Shown here piece by piece: positions 24,356-33,540 of a stretch of DNA of 51,358 bases. Numbering within the stretch: position 1 is the first letter of the stretch; each line of letters starts with the position of its first letter. Under the pieces are notes generated by a model that did no database searches, was not told the DNA's origin, and saw only the letters and a program-made list of their open reading frames with translations. A program made the position numbers and the translations under genes. Origin of the DNA: an uncultured Clostridia bacterium (GTDB lineage Bacteria > Bacillota > Clostridia > TANB77 > CAG-508); the NCBI GenBank assembly GCA_947627185.1, contig CANQVF010000013.1:1-51358 (forward strand). Reading direction: 5' to 3'.

Positions 24356-25575
24356 AAAGTTTAGATGATTTTATAAAAAATATTGTTACTAAAGAAATCA
24401 ATGAACCACAAGAATATGCAACATCTATAAAAAATGCTTTTAATACTAAAACATATACAAAATCAAATTTTAAAAAAATTGCTATTACTGTTTGTTCTTT
24501 CTTAATATTAATAAGTGGAATTGTTTATGCCACTGATATAAAAGAATTTGTAAGTAAATATTTCTATAATTTTAATGAAGGTGTGGATACAGCTATTGAA
24601 AATGGTTATTTTGATGAACCAGAAATGAATTATACAAATTCGGAAAATATTGATGTTACAATAAATGGAGAAAAAACAAACCCATCTGATATATCCTTAA
24701 AGGTTAAAGATATGGTAATGGATGATTATAATTTATGTTTTACTTTTACACTAAAATTTGATTCAAACATTAATATAAATAATATATATAGAATTAACTT
24801 AAATAAGGTAATAATAACTGATGAAAATAAGTCTATTTTATATTGTAACTATAAAGAAATTTTTGACAACTATTGTAACACCTATAATTTAAATTATAAT
24901 TATTACAACTCAACTGGTGGTTTAAATTGTTATATTTTAGAAAAAAATGAAGAAACTAACACTATTGATTTAATGTATAATATAATAAGTGATAGAGAAA
25001 AAGTATATCCAAATAGCAAACATTTAAATATACAAATTGGAAAAATAGTTTTAGAAGAAGATAAAAATAAAAATGAATTAATTATAGAAGGAAATTGGAA
25101 TATATCGTTTAATTTAAATAGTAAATTTTATGATAGAAAACCTATTAATTATATAGTTAAAAATTGTAATTATGATGATATTTTTGTAACAGAAGCAAAT
25201 TTAACTGATACAGGTTTTTCTTTTAAATTTACTTTACCACATCAACCTTTTTATTCAGAAACTGATTCTGAAGAAATAAAAAATAAAAAAAGGAAAAATT
25301 ATTATGATTATTATACTGATGAAAATGGATTTATTAACATACATATTATAAAAGATAATTATATTGAAAATGAGTTAGGAAAAAAGTTTTATAATCCATT
25401 AAATAGTTTAGAATCTCAATATAATTTTGACATTTTAACAAGTAACTATTTATATTATACAGATGCTTTCACATTAACAAAAGCAGACCAAACTGATACT
25501 TTAAAAATATATTTTACACTAAATTTACCTGATGATCAGAGAAATGTATGTATTGAATTAGAAAAAAAATCATAG
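24352..25575 (+). CDS. DUF4179-type membrane protein, probable anti-sigma partner
   Basis: 407 aa. The N-terminal 40 residues are cytoplasmic (MKSLDDFIKNIVTKEINEPQ), one helix spans about 42-62, and a large outer domain follows whose start (FVSKYFYNFNEGVDTAIENG) matches the DUF4179 family commonly encoded after ECF sigma genes. The cytoplasmic part would hold the sigma factor and the outer part would sense a signal; this is known for related pairs and inferred here. The signal is unknown. It ends at a clear terminator. Confidence 0.88.
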   Translation: MKSLDDFIKNIVTKEINEPQEYATSIKNAFNTKTYTKSNFKKIAITVCSFLILISGIVYATDIKEFVSKYFYNFNEGVDTAIENGYFDEPEMNYTNSENIDVTINGEKTNPSDISLKVKDMVMDDYNLCFTFTLKFDSNININNIYRINLNKVIITDENKSILYCNYKEIFDNYCNTYNLNYNYYNSTGGLNCYILEKNEETNTIDLMYNIISDREKVYPNSKHLNIQIGKIVLEEDKNKNELIIEGNWNISFNLNSKFYDRKPINYIVKNCNYDDIFVTEANLTDTGFSFKFTLPHQPFYSETDSEEIKNKKRKNYYDYYTDENGFINIHIIKDNYIENELGKKFYNPLNSLESQYNFDILTSNYLYYTDAFTLTKADQTDTLKIYFTLNLPDDQRNVCIELEKKS

Positions 25576-25581
25576 TATAAA

Positions 25582-25615
25582 AATAAAAAGCGTTTAATAA
25601 CGCTTTTTATTTTAT
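25582..25615 (+). terminator. Terminator of the sigma/anti-sigma operon
   Basis: A 13-bp stem (25582-25594 with 25599-25611) with loop TAAT, followed by T-rich sequence. Confidence 0.88.
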
Positions 25616-25658
25616 TTTTACTTTCTTTTACTTTTTTATACCTTACTTTACTTTTTTA

Positions 25659-25687
25659 TTGATTAAGTACAAAAAATACTGTAATAT
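25659..25687 (+). promoter_or_regulatory. Likely promoter of the secreted orphan gene
   Basis: TTGATT (25659-25664), a 17-bp spacer and TAATAT (25682-25687). It would give a leader of about 95 nt before ATG 25790. Confidence 0.45.
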
Positions 25688-25789
25688 TATTATTGTTTTT
25701 CATTTTCTAAAATCTTCTCTTACAAAATGTAAGTCTAGATATAAAAGTCGGGAATTTGTATATGTTTTTTTCATCTTAGGAGGTATATC

Positions 25790-26299
25790 ATGAAAAGAAA
25801 TTCTAAAAAAATATTTACAAGTTTTATTTTGGCAATTTTACTTAATATTTGTAACATCACACCTGTTTTTGCATCAGAAGTCCATCCTATCCAATTAACT
25901 AATGTTACTGCCGTTAAAACACTTCCGGCTGGCGAGCACTTCACCATTCTAAACACTTTAACTTTCAAAGATACCTATACTCTTGCCTCTGATTATTATG
26001 TTCAAGGTCGGTGGTTAAATTTAACATTCGGCTGCAGTGTTGCTGATAGTGATCAGGGAATTGGTGGTATTTTTATCACTGTTAAAATTTTGGATGCAGC
26101 TACTGGTAGTGTTCTAGCAAGTCAAACAGAAGCGATTCCTCAAAAAGGAATCATTGGATATCCGGACATGACATTTGATTTAGGCTCGTTTGGAAGAACT
26201 ATAAAAATTTTCTTTGATGCATCTTCTTATGGTGAAAGTAATGGTCATTATCGAAGTGCTACAATTACGAATCTAAGATCATATGTCTTTGGTGATTAA
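25790..26299 (+). CDS. Secreted orphan protein with signal peptide
   Basis: 169 aa. Residues 1-27 form a signal peptide (basic MKRNSKK, a hydrophobic core, and VFASE as cleavage site after ASA-like VFA-S). The mature 140 residues are predicted beta-rich (for example GIFITVKILDAATGSVLASQ) and Gly/Ser/Thr-rich, as in small beta-sandwich surface proteins. I do not recognise the family. AGGAGG is 7 bp before the ATG. Base composition is higher in G+C than the flanks (CGG, GCC, GGC codons). It is a single-gene unit with its own terminator. Confidence 0.85.
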   Translation: MKRNSKKIFTSFILAILLNICNITPVFASEVHPIQLTNVTAVKTLPAGEHFTILNTLTFKDTYTLASDYYVQGRWLNLTFGCSVADSDQGIGGIFITVKILDAATGSVLASQTEAIPQKGIIGYPDMTFDLGSFGRTIKIFFDASSYGESNGHYRSATITNLRSYVFGD

Positions 26300-26354
26300 T
26301 TAATGCAAAGTTACACATTGATAACAATTAATTGATACATATTCCTGACTTTTT

Positions 26355-26382
26355 CCTCATCAGTCTTCTGATGAGGTTTTTC
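26355..26382 (+). terminator. Terminator of the secreted orphan gene
   Basis: CCTCATCAG/CTGATGAGG (26355-26363 with 26368-26376) with loop TCTT and a T run. It touches the end of the converging Spo0A-like gene. Confidence 0.9.
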
Positions 26383-27086
26383 TATTTAATTTTATAAATT
26401 ATTTTAAAAATAATCTCTGTTATTTTGGGCTTTCTATAAATTTCAAATCCAAAATATTCCTTTATATATTCTTTATTACATCTTTCATACATATTTTTAG
26501 TTGCATGTTTAATATCTCCATAAATTGTATTAATAGATTTATTATATCTTGTTGCTAATATGCTATAAATATTATTTTTTAAATTATCTCCTAAATAATT
26601 TTTCTTTAAATAAATCTCTGTTATAACTTCAATTAAATACTTTGTTCCTATAAGAGATAAATCATAATTTAAGCAACTTAATTCTGAAATTATTTTATTT
26701 ATTACATTTGTATTTTTTGAATGCAACTTAAATTTAGTAATCCTATTAATACTTTTTATAATATCATTCAAATTACTTTTTTGGTTAACATATTCATAAA
26801 TAAAAGCACTATTAGATATAATTTTACTTGATAATAAAATTATTGAATTATGATATCTTGTTATTCTTTTCGCCATTAAATATTTTAATATATTTATACC
26901 AAATGAATTTTTTAAATTTACTTCTAATACTATAAAATCTATACTTTTAGTCGTTAATATATTAATAGCTTTTTCATAATTATTACAAAAGCTATATAAT
27001 CTTACATTTTTATCATTTTCTGATATATAATTAATTAATTTTATTCCTAAATCTATATTTTCCATTATAACTAACATATTTAACAT
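26382..27086 (-). CDS. Spo0A-like response regulator with altered phosphorylation site
   Basis: 234 aa. Residues about 1-115 follow a receiver fold, but the phospho-acceptor Asp of the VLD motif is Glu (FIVLEVNLKNSFG), the acidic pocket is weak (VIMENID), and the usual Pro after it is missing. Residues about 130-225 match the Spo0A C-terminal DNA-binding domain: SLIGTKYLIEVITEIYL, then YSILATRYNKSINTIYGD, then IKHATKNMYERCN. Spo0A controls entry into sporulation when phosphorylated. This copy may be permanently active, or controlled by level only. GGAGG lies 8 bp before ATG. The recognition helix differs from Spo0A, so the DNA site may differ too. Confidence 0.8.
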   Translation of the reverse strand: MLNMLVIMENIDLGIKLINYISENDKNVRLYSFCNNYEKAINILTTKSIDFIVLEVNLKNSFGINILKYLMAKRITRYHNSIILLSSKIISNSAFIYEYVNQKSNLNDIIKSINRITKFKLHSKNTNVINKIISELSCLNYDLSLIGTKYLIEVITEIYLKKNYLGDNLKNNIYSILATRYNKSINTIYGDIKHATKNMYERCNKEYIKEYFGFEIYRKPKITEIIFKIIYKIK

Positions 27087-27165
27087 AAATTTTTCCTCCT
27101 AATCATATAAGAGGCTTTTTTATATTGTTTTGGTTTCAAAATATTTTAAATATTAAATATTTTTA

Positions 27166-27309
27166 TTACTTTACTTTTTTTAATAAAATTTTTGTATTAA
27201 ATATTTTTAATGATAATTCCAATTCATCTTCCATTTCAATATATGAACCGATATTTTCAAAAGCGATAATATTGCCTTTTTTTGCTTCTTTTATTAATTC
27301 ATTCATCAT
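27166..27309 (-). CDS. 47-aa protein resembling the N-terminus of an ECF sigma/HTH_16 protein
   Basis: A short gene: MMNELIKEAKKGNIIAFENI, then GSYIEMEDELELSLKIFN, then TKILLKKVK. AAAAAGGAT lies about 7 bp before the ATG. The first 18 residues closely follow the region-2 start of the ECF sigma factor encoded at 23825 (MEELIKEAQNGDKEAFTKI) and of short conjugative-element HTH_16 proteins. The rest has no HTH. It lies 80 bp upstream of the Spo0A-like gene on the same strand. It could be a truncated remnant or a real small polymerase-binding protein. Confidence 0.6.
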   Translation of the reverse strand: MMNELIKEAKKGNIIAFENIGSYIEMEDELELSLKIFNTKILLKKVK

Positions 27310-27425
27310 TTTATATCCTTTTTAATAAATTAAACTATACACATATATATTATAAAAGAGTATCATATATCATATTTTTGTTCGCTTATTTTTTTATTTT
27401 TTATAAAAAATAATTATAAACAAAA

Positions 27426-27453
27426 AAAAGATAAGTTCATTAACTTATCTTTT
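27426..27453 (-). terminator. Terminator of the tRNA Lys-Glu-Thr operon
   Basis: A 12-bp stem (27426-27437 with 27442-27453) begins one base after the tRNA-Thr CCA on the minus strand and is followed by a T run (the A run at 27422-27429 on the plus strand). Confidence 0.9.
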
Positions 27454-27454
27454 C

Positions 27455-27530
<76 letters not shown>

Positions 27531-27558
27531 ATATTAAATTTTCCATTCATAAAATAAA

Positions 27559-27633
27559 TGGTGACCCCTACGGGAATCGAACCCATGTCTCCGCCGTGAA
27601 AGGGCGATGTCTTAACCGCTTGACCAAGGGGCC
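27559..27633 (-). tRNA. tRNA-Glu(TTC)
   Basis: On the minus strand it starts GGCCCCTTGGTC and ends GGGGTCACCA. The anticodon loop CTTTCAC gives TTC, and the T loop TTCGATT and encoded CCA are present. A spacer hairpin (GAATATC/GATATTC, about 27640-27668) separates it from tRNA-Lys and may guide processing. Confidence 0.96.
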
Positions 27634-27668
27634 ATATATAAAAGAATATCTTAAAAAAGATATTCTTT

Positions 27669-27744
27669 TGGTGAGCTATCCGCGACTCGAACGCGGGACA
27701 ACTTGATTAAAAGTCAAGTGCTCTACCACCTGAGCTAATAGCCC
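27669..27744 (-). tRNA. tRNA-Lys(TTT)
   Basis: On the minus strand it starts GGGCTATTAGCTC and ends ATAGCTCACCA. The anticodon loop CTTTTAA gives TTT. It is first in the operon, 41 bp downstream of the -10 box. Confidence 0.97.
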
Positions 27745-27784
27745 ATATTTTTTAAGCAATTACTCAAAAGATAACTGCCTTAAT

Positions 27785-27813
27785 ATATTACACTATTTTT
27801 TCTTACTTGTCAA
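27785..27813 (-). promoter_or_regulatory. Promoter of the tRNA operon
   Basis: On the minus strand a perfect TTGACA (27813-27808), a 17-bp spacer and TAATAT (27790-27785). Confidence 0.8.
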
Positions 27814-27876
27814 CACATTTTCAAAAAATTTTACATACTTTTTGTTATTTTTTTTATTTTTTATTCAATATATAAC

Positions 27877-28488
27877 TTATTTAATTGGCATATATTGTTC
27901 TAAATGTGATACATATATTTTTTCTTTAATTTTTTCTAACACTTCTATATCATCAACAGTTGAACCATCTAAATTTAAAATTTTTAAATTTTTAAAATTT
28001 AAAATATCTTCAAAATTTTTAATTCTACTTTCTTGCAAATACATTTTTTCTATATTTTCTTTTTCTCTTATTTTTTTTAAATCAATATCATCTTGTCCTA
28101 TAATTCTTAGTATATTTGGCGAAGAAATTTTAGTATAATCAGATATATCACAACAATTAATTAATATATTTTGTAAAGAATTATTTCTCAATTCTTTCTT
28201 AGAAAATAATTTACAAGATGATAATTCTATTGTATTAAGTTTTGGTAGCATATTAAGTAAATTAATAATTTTGTCATTCACCATAAAATATTGCAGTGAC
28301 AACTTTTTTAAATTAGTACATAAAGCTATTTCATTTAAATTAATTTTTAAATTTTCTCCAGCAAAATTTCTATTATTTATATTCAAAGCTTCAATCTCTT
28401 TTAATTGATTATCACTTATATCTTCATTAGAAAGATTTCCTAATTTAAATAAAATTATTTTTCTTAGTTCTTTATCTTCTAATATCAT
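27877..28488 (-). CDS. Leucine-rich-repeat-like protein
   Basis: 203 aa from ATG 28488. This start follows the upstream stop (28490-28492) by one base and lies 8 bp after GAGGAAAG, so the longer overlapping frame is not needed. Several imperfect LRR units are seen: CTNLKKLSLQYFMVND, LPKLNTIELSSCKLFS, NSLQNILINCCDIS, and LNFKNLKILNLDGSTVDDIE. There is no signal peptide or membrane helix. It is coupled to the transglutaminase-like gene upstream, so the two may form a complex or have arisen by splitting a longer LRR protein. Function unknown. Confidence 0.78.
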   Translation of the reverse strand: MILEDKELRKIILFKLGNLSNEDISDNQLKEIEALNINNRNFAGENLKINLNEIALCTNLKKLSLQYFMVNDKIINLLNMLPKLNTIELSSCKLFSKKELRNNSLQNILINCCDISDYTKISSPNILRIIGQDDIDLKKIREKENIEKMYLQESRIKNFEDILNFKNLKILNLDGSTVDDIEVLEKIKEKIYVSHLEQYMPIK

Positions 28489-28489
28489 T

Positions 28490-30247
28490 CTATCTTTCCT
28501 CTCTACTATTTTCTTCATTATCTTTTTTGGGTTCATTATTCGATGCTATTCTTTTGGTTTCATCTAAAAATTTTTCTTTTTCTATTCCATAATTATCCAA
28601 ACTCCAAGGGTTACTTTTTAATTCATCATCTTTTTTTAAACTTTCTGTATCTGTATTAGATTGTCCAATTAAAAGATTTTCCTTTTTTTCTAACGTATTT
28701 TTAACTCTTTCTTTAACTTTCATGAAACCTTTTTTTATATCTTTTCCTATTTCGATATAAGTTCTTCCTAATTCTTTTAAACCTTCTGTAAAATCTTTAA
28801 AATTTGGTATTTTAACATTTCCAATATATATATGTTTTCCATTAAAAAGTTTTTCCAATTGCTTATTATCTATTTTTGTTACACATTTAGGTCCATAAAA
28901 TCCTACTTTTTTATCCTTTTCTATTATTTGTTCATCTGTTTTTAAACAATGAGTAGGCACTTTTCCTTTTCTTATATCTGGTGTATCCCATGTAGCATCC
29001 ACATTATACCATATACCATCTAATTTTACTTTATTCCAAGCATGAGATTCACCTATATAAACTATACCATCTTTTTCTTTATATTCATCTTTACCTTTAA
29101 GTTTTTCTTTTTTAAATTCTTCAGAAGGTACTTCTTCTTTTTTTATAATACCTATTATATATTTAGATTCTATTCCTACCATTGCTAAAGCATTTTTTAA
29201 AACACTAGCATAACCAGCACAAACACTCTTTCCTTCCAATAAACCATTTCTTAAATTTCTGCTATTTTTTGCTTGAGCAATATTATAATTTATTTCATCT
29301 TCTGTTTCTGGATAAGCTGCTGGTGTATCATATACAATGCTGTTACATATTCTTTTATATACTTCTGCAAATCTTTCTTTTTCTGGTAAATCCATGCTTA
29401 TACCAGAAACTAACTCATCTAATTTATTTCTTATTTTTTTGTATGTATCAACATCATAATTTTCTTCTTCTGGTAAATTAAACTTTTCTCTGCATATTCC
29501 TATGCTTTTTATATTAACACCTAATTTTTCTAATTCTTCTAACTTTTTTGTAGATAAATCTTTTGTACTTTCTAATACTAGCTTAATACTATTATTTCTT
29601 AATGTATCTAATTCAAATTTATCTAAATCTTTTATGTTTAAACTTAATTCGCTTTCTTCAATTTCTTTAGCTTTTTCTAAATTAACTATAGTTTTTCCAT
29701 CATTTGATAATAAAATTTTATCTTGTAAATTGTTTTCTTCTAAAAAATCACTAAGTCCTTCTAACATTGATTTACTTATATCTAAATCAAGTTTTTTAGT
29801 ATATTTTAATGCAAAAGTTATATCTTCAAACCTATATATATCTCTATCTATAATACTATCTACCATAATAATATTTTTAAGATTTGGTATTTTAGTTTCA
29901 TAATAAGAAATATCTTCTAAATTAATTGATTTTAGTGCTATATTTTCAAGTTTATCAATATGAAGATTCGGTCTATAAGAATTAATTTGCACAATTAATT
30001 TTGAAAAATCAATTGGTGGATTATCTGCATCACCAACAAAAACATCTAGAAAATTATTCCAATGTTCAGTTGGTCCATCTTTTTCTATATTTATATACAC
30101 ACTTTCTAATTGTGAGTTATCACGCAAAACTTGTTTTAATTTTTCATAATTATTTTTCCTTATTACATCTCCTGGTATTCTTATGTTTTTTAACTTTTGC
30201 TTGCTAATCTCATCAATATCATCATTAAAAATTACTTCTCTTTCCAT
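28490..30247 (-). CDS. LRR-like and transglutaminase-core protein, apparently cytoplasmic
   Basis: 585 aa from the ATG at 30247 (AGAGAAGAAG upstream; a start at 30289 has no ribosome site). The N-terminal 270 residues carry LRR-like units (LENIALKSINLEDIS, IPNLKNIIMVDS). About 300-450 is a transglutaminase-like core: Cys in EGKSVCAGYASVLKNA, His in ESHAWNKVKLDG and Asp in WYNVDATWDTPD. The last 110 residues are Lys/Glu-rich. No export signal is visible, although proteins with this core are often secreted. The likely activity is cysteine protease or amide transfer; target unknown. Confidence 0.8.
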   Translation of the reverse strand: MEREVIFNDDIDEISKQKLKNIRIPGDVIRKNNYEKLKQVLRDNSQLESVYINIEKDGPTEHWNNFLDVFVGDADNPPIDFSKLIVQINSYRPNLHIDKLENIALKSINLEDISYYETKIPNLKNIIMVDSIIDRDIYRFEDITFALKYTKKLDLDISKSMLEGLSDFLEENNLQDKILLSNDGKTIVNLEKAKEIEESELSLNIKDLDKFELDTLRNNSIKLVLESTKDLSTKKLEELEKLGVNIKSIGICREKFNLPEEENYDVDTYKKIRNKLDELVSGISMDLPEKERFAEVYKRICNSIVYDTPAAYPETEDEINYNIAQAKNSRNLRNGLLEGKSVCAGYASVLKNALAMVGIESKYIIGIIKKEEVPSEEFKKEKLKGKDEYKEKDGIVYIGESHAWNKVKLDGIWYNVDATWDTPDIRKGKVPTHCLKTDEQIIEKDKKVGFYGPKCVTKIDNKQLEKLFNGKHIYIGNVKIPNFKDFTEGLKELGRTYIEIGKDIKKGFMKVKERVKNTLEKKENLLIGQSNTDTESLKKDDELKSNPWSLDNYGIEKEKFLDETKRIASNNEPKKDNEENSREER

Positions 30248-30365
30248 TTTCTTCTTCTCTAAATTAATATATTTACTTTTATTATACATTTTTTTTGTAG
30301 ATAATTACAATAAAAGTTATATTACTTTTTTATATCACTGTTTATATAAAACTTTTTCATGCAAT

Positions 30366-30410
30366 AAAAAACTTCTTTTAATAGATTTACATCTAAAAAA
30401 GAAGTTTTTT
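30366..30410 (-). terminator. Terminator after the fused UDPGP/PGM gene
   Basis: A 14-bp stem (30366-30379 with 30397-30410) closes a 17-nt loop. Reading leftwards it ends in a T run just after the stop codon at 30413. Confidence 0.88.
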
Positions 30411-30412
30411 TA

Positions 30413-33373
30413 TTATTTTTCAGCTAAATTCATCATTGATTTTCTTACTTTTTCTAATTTCTTTTCAGAATCATTTAATGAATCACCTTTAACTCCCATA
30501 TAAAATTTTACTTTTGGCTCTGTTCCAGATGGCCTTACACAGCACCATGCTGAATCCTCTAAGTCGTAATATAAAACATTTGATTTTGGTAAATTTGTTT
30601 TTGATTTTTTACCAGTTTCTACATCTAAAATTTCACCTGATTGATAATCTCTAATTCTAGTTACTTTATATCCTCCAAGTTGCTTTGGTGGATTTTTTCT
30701 AACAGAATCTAATAATTCTTTCATTTTTGTAGCTCCATCAGCACCTTTTAGAGTAATTGTAGAAATACCTTCTTTATAGAATCCGTATTTTTCATAAATT
30801 TTTATCATTTGATCCCATAGTGTTAATCCTTGTTTTTTATAAAATGCAGTAGCTTCACAAAGTATCATAACAGCTGTTATTGCATCTTTATCTCTTGCAT
30901 GAGTTCCAACTAAACAACCATAACTTTCTTCATATCCAAATAAATATTCATGACTTTTATTTTTCTCAAATTTTCTAATTTGTTCACCAATATATTTAAA
31001 TCCTGTTAAAACTTCTATAAAATCTACATTATATTCCTTAGCAATTGCAATAGCCAAATTTGAAGAAACAATTGTAGAAATTAATGCACCATTTTTGGGT
31101 AATATTTTTTTAGCTTTCTTTTGAGATAATATATATTCTGCAATTAATAAACCAGACATATTTCCTGTAAATGGCATATATTTTCCTGTTTTGCTATCTT
31201 TTGCTAAAACACCTAATCTATCAGCATCTGGATCTGTTGCTAAAACAACATCTGCATCTTCTTTTTCAGCAAGTTTTAAAGCTAAATCAAAAGCTTTAAT
31301 ATCTTCTGGATTTGGATAATCTACAGTTGGAAAACTTCCATTTGGTAATTCTTGCTCTGGAACAACATAAACATTAGAAAATCCTAAATCTGCTAATACT
31401 GTTTGAACTGGTATATTTCCAGTACCATGAAGTGGTGTATAAACTATTTTTAAATCTTTTTCTACTTCTTTTATAATTTCTGGATTTAAAACTTGTTTCT
31501 TTATTGCATTTAAATAAAGTTTATCCATTGCAGGTCCAATTACATTATATAATCTTAATTTCTTAGATTCTTCTAAAGTAATTGATCTTATTAATGAATA
31601 ATCTTTTACTTTATTTACCTCTGTGATTATTTCTGATGCATGTGGCTCAACAATTTGCGCACCATCATCCCAATATACTTTATAACCATTATATTCTGGT
31701 GGGTTATGACTTGCTGTAATCATAATTCCAGCTGTGCACCCTAATTCTCTAACTGCAAATGATAACTCTGGAACTGGTCTTAATGAATCAAATATATATG
31801 TTTTTATTCCATTTGCATTTAAGCAAAGAGCTGTAGCTTTACTAAATTCTGGTGACATGTTTCTTGAATCATAAGCAATAACTACACCTTTATTTTCAGT
31901 TCCTTTTCTCAAAATATAATTTGCTAAACCTTGAGTAGCTTTTGTAACAGTATAAATATTCATTCTATTTGTACCATTACCAATAACTCCTCTCATTCCA
32001 GCTGTTCCAAATTCTAAATCCTTATAAAATCTATCTTTTATTTCTTCTTCATTTCCTGCTATTGTTAATAATTCTTTTCTTGTTTCTTCATCAAAAATTG
32101 GACTTGTTGACCATTCTTTATATCTTTTTGTATATTCTACTTTATTCATATAATCTCTATATAATTTTCTTGCTGTTTCTGGACTATCTTGTCCTTGAGC
32201 ATTTTTTATAGGAGCAAATTCTTCTTCTCTCTTAACTCTTAAAACAACTACATCATCAAACATTTCATAAGAATCAAATATGAACATTTCAAATTTATAT
32301 GCATTTGGTTTATCGCCTTCTATAATATTTCCATTTTCATCCATGTATTTTTGCTTTTTAATAGCTGTATGATATGGAAGACTAAGTTCACTAACTTTTT
32401 CTAAACCTTTAATATTATATAAGTGGAAAATAGCATTTGCATCACCATAAACTAGAGATCTATCATCATCTCTTAAATTAGCCATTTCATCAGAAATTTC
32501 TGTATATTCTATAACTCCAACTTTTTTATTCTTTCTACAAAATATACCAACTTTTTCTTTAGGATCTGTTTTTTCTATTGATTTAACAGCGCCTAAAACT
32601 TTATTATGTATAGACATACCAATTAATAATGGATCAACTGGCTTTACCAAAACATTATCAACACCGTTTATAAATATCCATTCTATTCCAGCTTTTTTCA
32701 TTTCATCTATTACATGACTTTTTTCCATAGACTGTAAAGTTCCACCATGTCCATTTGCTGCTTTTTTTACCATTCCATTTTCATCTAATAATATTTTTCC
32801 ATTTAATGCAACTAATGGTAATTCACCTTGTTTAAAAAATCTTATAGCTTCTTTTGGATATCCAAAGTAATTATTTTGTTCAAAAAACTCTACTGTTGCA
32901 TCATTATTTTCTCTACTTGTCATTATATACCAAGGAATAACTGTATCATAATCTCTCCAAGCATTTTTTAAAGTATCACATAATGCTTCAAAAATAGATT
33001 TGTTTTCATCAAATATAAAAGTACCTTTAGGCCCTGTGTGTCCTAATCTTGTACCTTGCCCACCTGCCATTGTTACAACAGCAAATTTGTTATATTTAAT
33101 AGCTTCTATTCCTTTTTTTTCATACATTTCTCTTTCAGCAACAGTTAATTTTGATTTATCAACATGCTCTATTGGCTCTACAGTCACATTTTCAAGTTCA
33201 ACTGGTTTTATAGCATTTTCGTAAAGTTTTTTCATTAAATCAAAATCTATTGATTCTATTTCTTCTAATAATTCTTTTTTATGCTCTTTATCCATTTCAT
33301 TATATTTTAAAAGTAAATGTTCTTGACCATATTCTTTAAGAATTTTTTTTACCTTTTCTAGTTCTTCCTTCAT
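30413..33373 (-). CDS. Fused UDP-sugar pyrophosphorylase and phosphohexomutase
   Basis: 986 aa from ATG 33373, 11 bp after AAAGGAG. Residues about 20-430 are a UDPGP-family pyrophosphorylase close to the eukaryote-type UDP-GlcNAc enzyme: TMAGGQGTRLGHTGPKGTF, then AANGHGGTLQSM, then INGVDNVLVKPVDP, then KFEMFIFDS and KREEEFAPIKNA. Residues about 440-986 are an alpha-phosphohexomutase: catalytic Ser in ITASHNPPEYNGYK, metal loop ATDPDADRLGVL, sugar loop FGYEESYG and phosphate loop RPSGTEPK. Together they would turn hexose-6-phosphate into UDP-sugar via the 1-phosphate, feeding wall or capsule synthesis. All key motifs of both halves are intact and in one frame. Glucose or N-acetylglucosamine preference is uncertain. 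Confidence 0.92.
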   Translation of the reverse strand: MKEELEKVKKILKEYGQEHLLLKYNEMDKEHKKELLEEIESIDFDLMKKLYENAIKPVELENVTVEPIEHVDKSKLTVAEREMYEKKGIEAIKYNKFAVVTMAGGQGTRLGHTGPKGTFIFDENKSIFEALCDTLKNAWRDYDTVIPWYIMTSRENNDATVEFFEQNNYFGYPKEAIRFFKQGELPLVALNGKILLDENGMVKKAANGHGGTLQSMEKSHVIDEMKKAGIEWIFINGVDNVLVKPVDPLLIGMSIHNKVLGAVKSIEKTDPKEKVGIFCRKNKKVGVIEYTEISDEMANLRDDDRSLVYGDANAIFHLYNIKGLEKVSELSLPYHTAIKKQKYMDENGNIIEGDKPNAYKFEMFIFDSYEMFDDVVVLRVKREEEFAPIKNAQGQDSPETARKLYRDYMNKVEYTKRYKEWSTSPIFDEETRKELLTIAGNEEEIKDRFYKDLEFGTAGMRGVIGNGTNRMNIYTVTKATQGLANYILRKGTENKGVVIAYDSRNMSPEFSKATALCLNANGIKTYIFDSLRPVPELSFAVRELGCTAGIMITASHNPPEYNGYKVYWDDGAQIVEPHASEIITEVNKVKDYSLIRSITLEESKKLRLYNVIGPAMDKLYLNAIKKQVLNPEIIKEVEKDLKIVYTPLHGTGNIPVQTVLADLGFSNVYVVPEQELPNGSFPTVDYPNPEDIKAFDLALKLAEKEDADVVLATDPDADRLGVLAKDSKTGKYMPFTGNMSGLLIAEYILSQKKAKKILPKNGALISTIVSSNLAIAIAKEYNVDFIEVLTGFKYIGEQIRKFEKNKSHEYLFGYEESYGCLVGTHARDKDAITAVMILCEATAFYKKQGLTLWDQMIKIYEKYGFYKEGISTITLKGADGATKMKELLDSVRKNPPKQLGGYKVTRIRDYQSGEILDVETGKKSKTNLPKSNVLYYDLEDSAWCCVRPSGTEPKVKFYMGVKGDSLNDSEKKLEKVRKSMMNLAEK

Positions 33374-33540
33374 TATGTTTTTTACTCCTTTCACAATTAG
33401 ATATATATTCAAAGTCAATTTCATATATATTATATCATTTTTTCTTTTTAGTCAACCTAGACATAATAAAATATAGCTATATAGGTTTTTCATTTTTAAA
33501 CATTTAATCTTGACAATAAAATTTATAGAGTCATATTATT

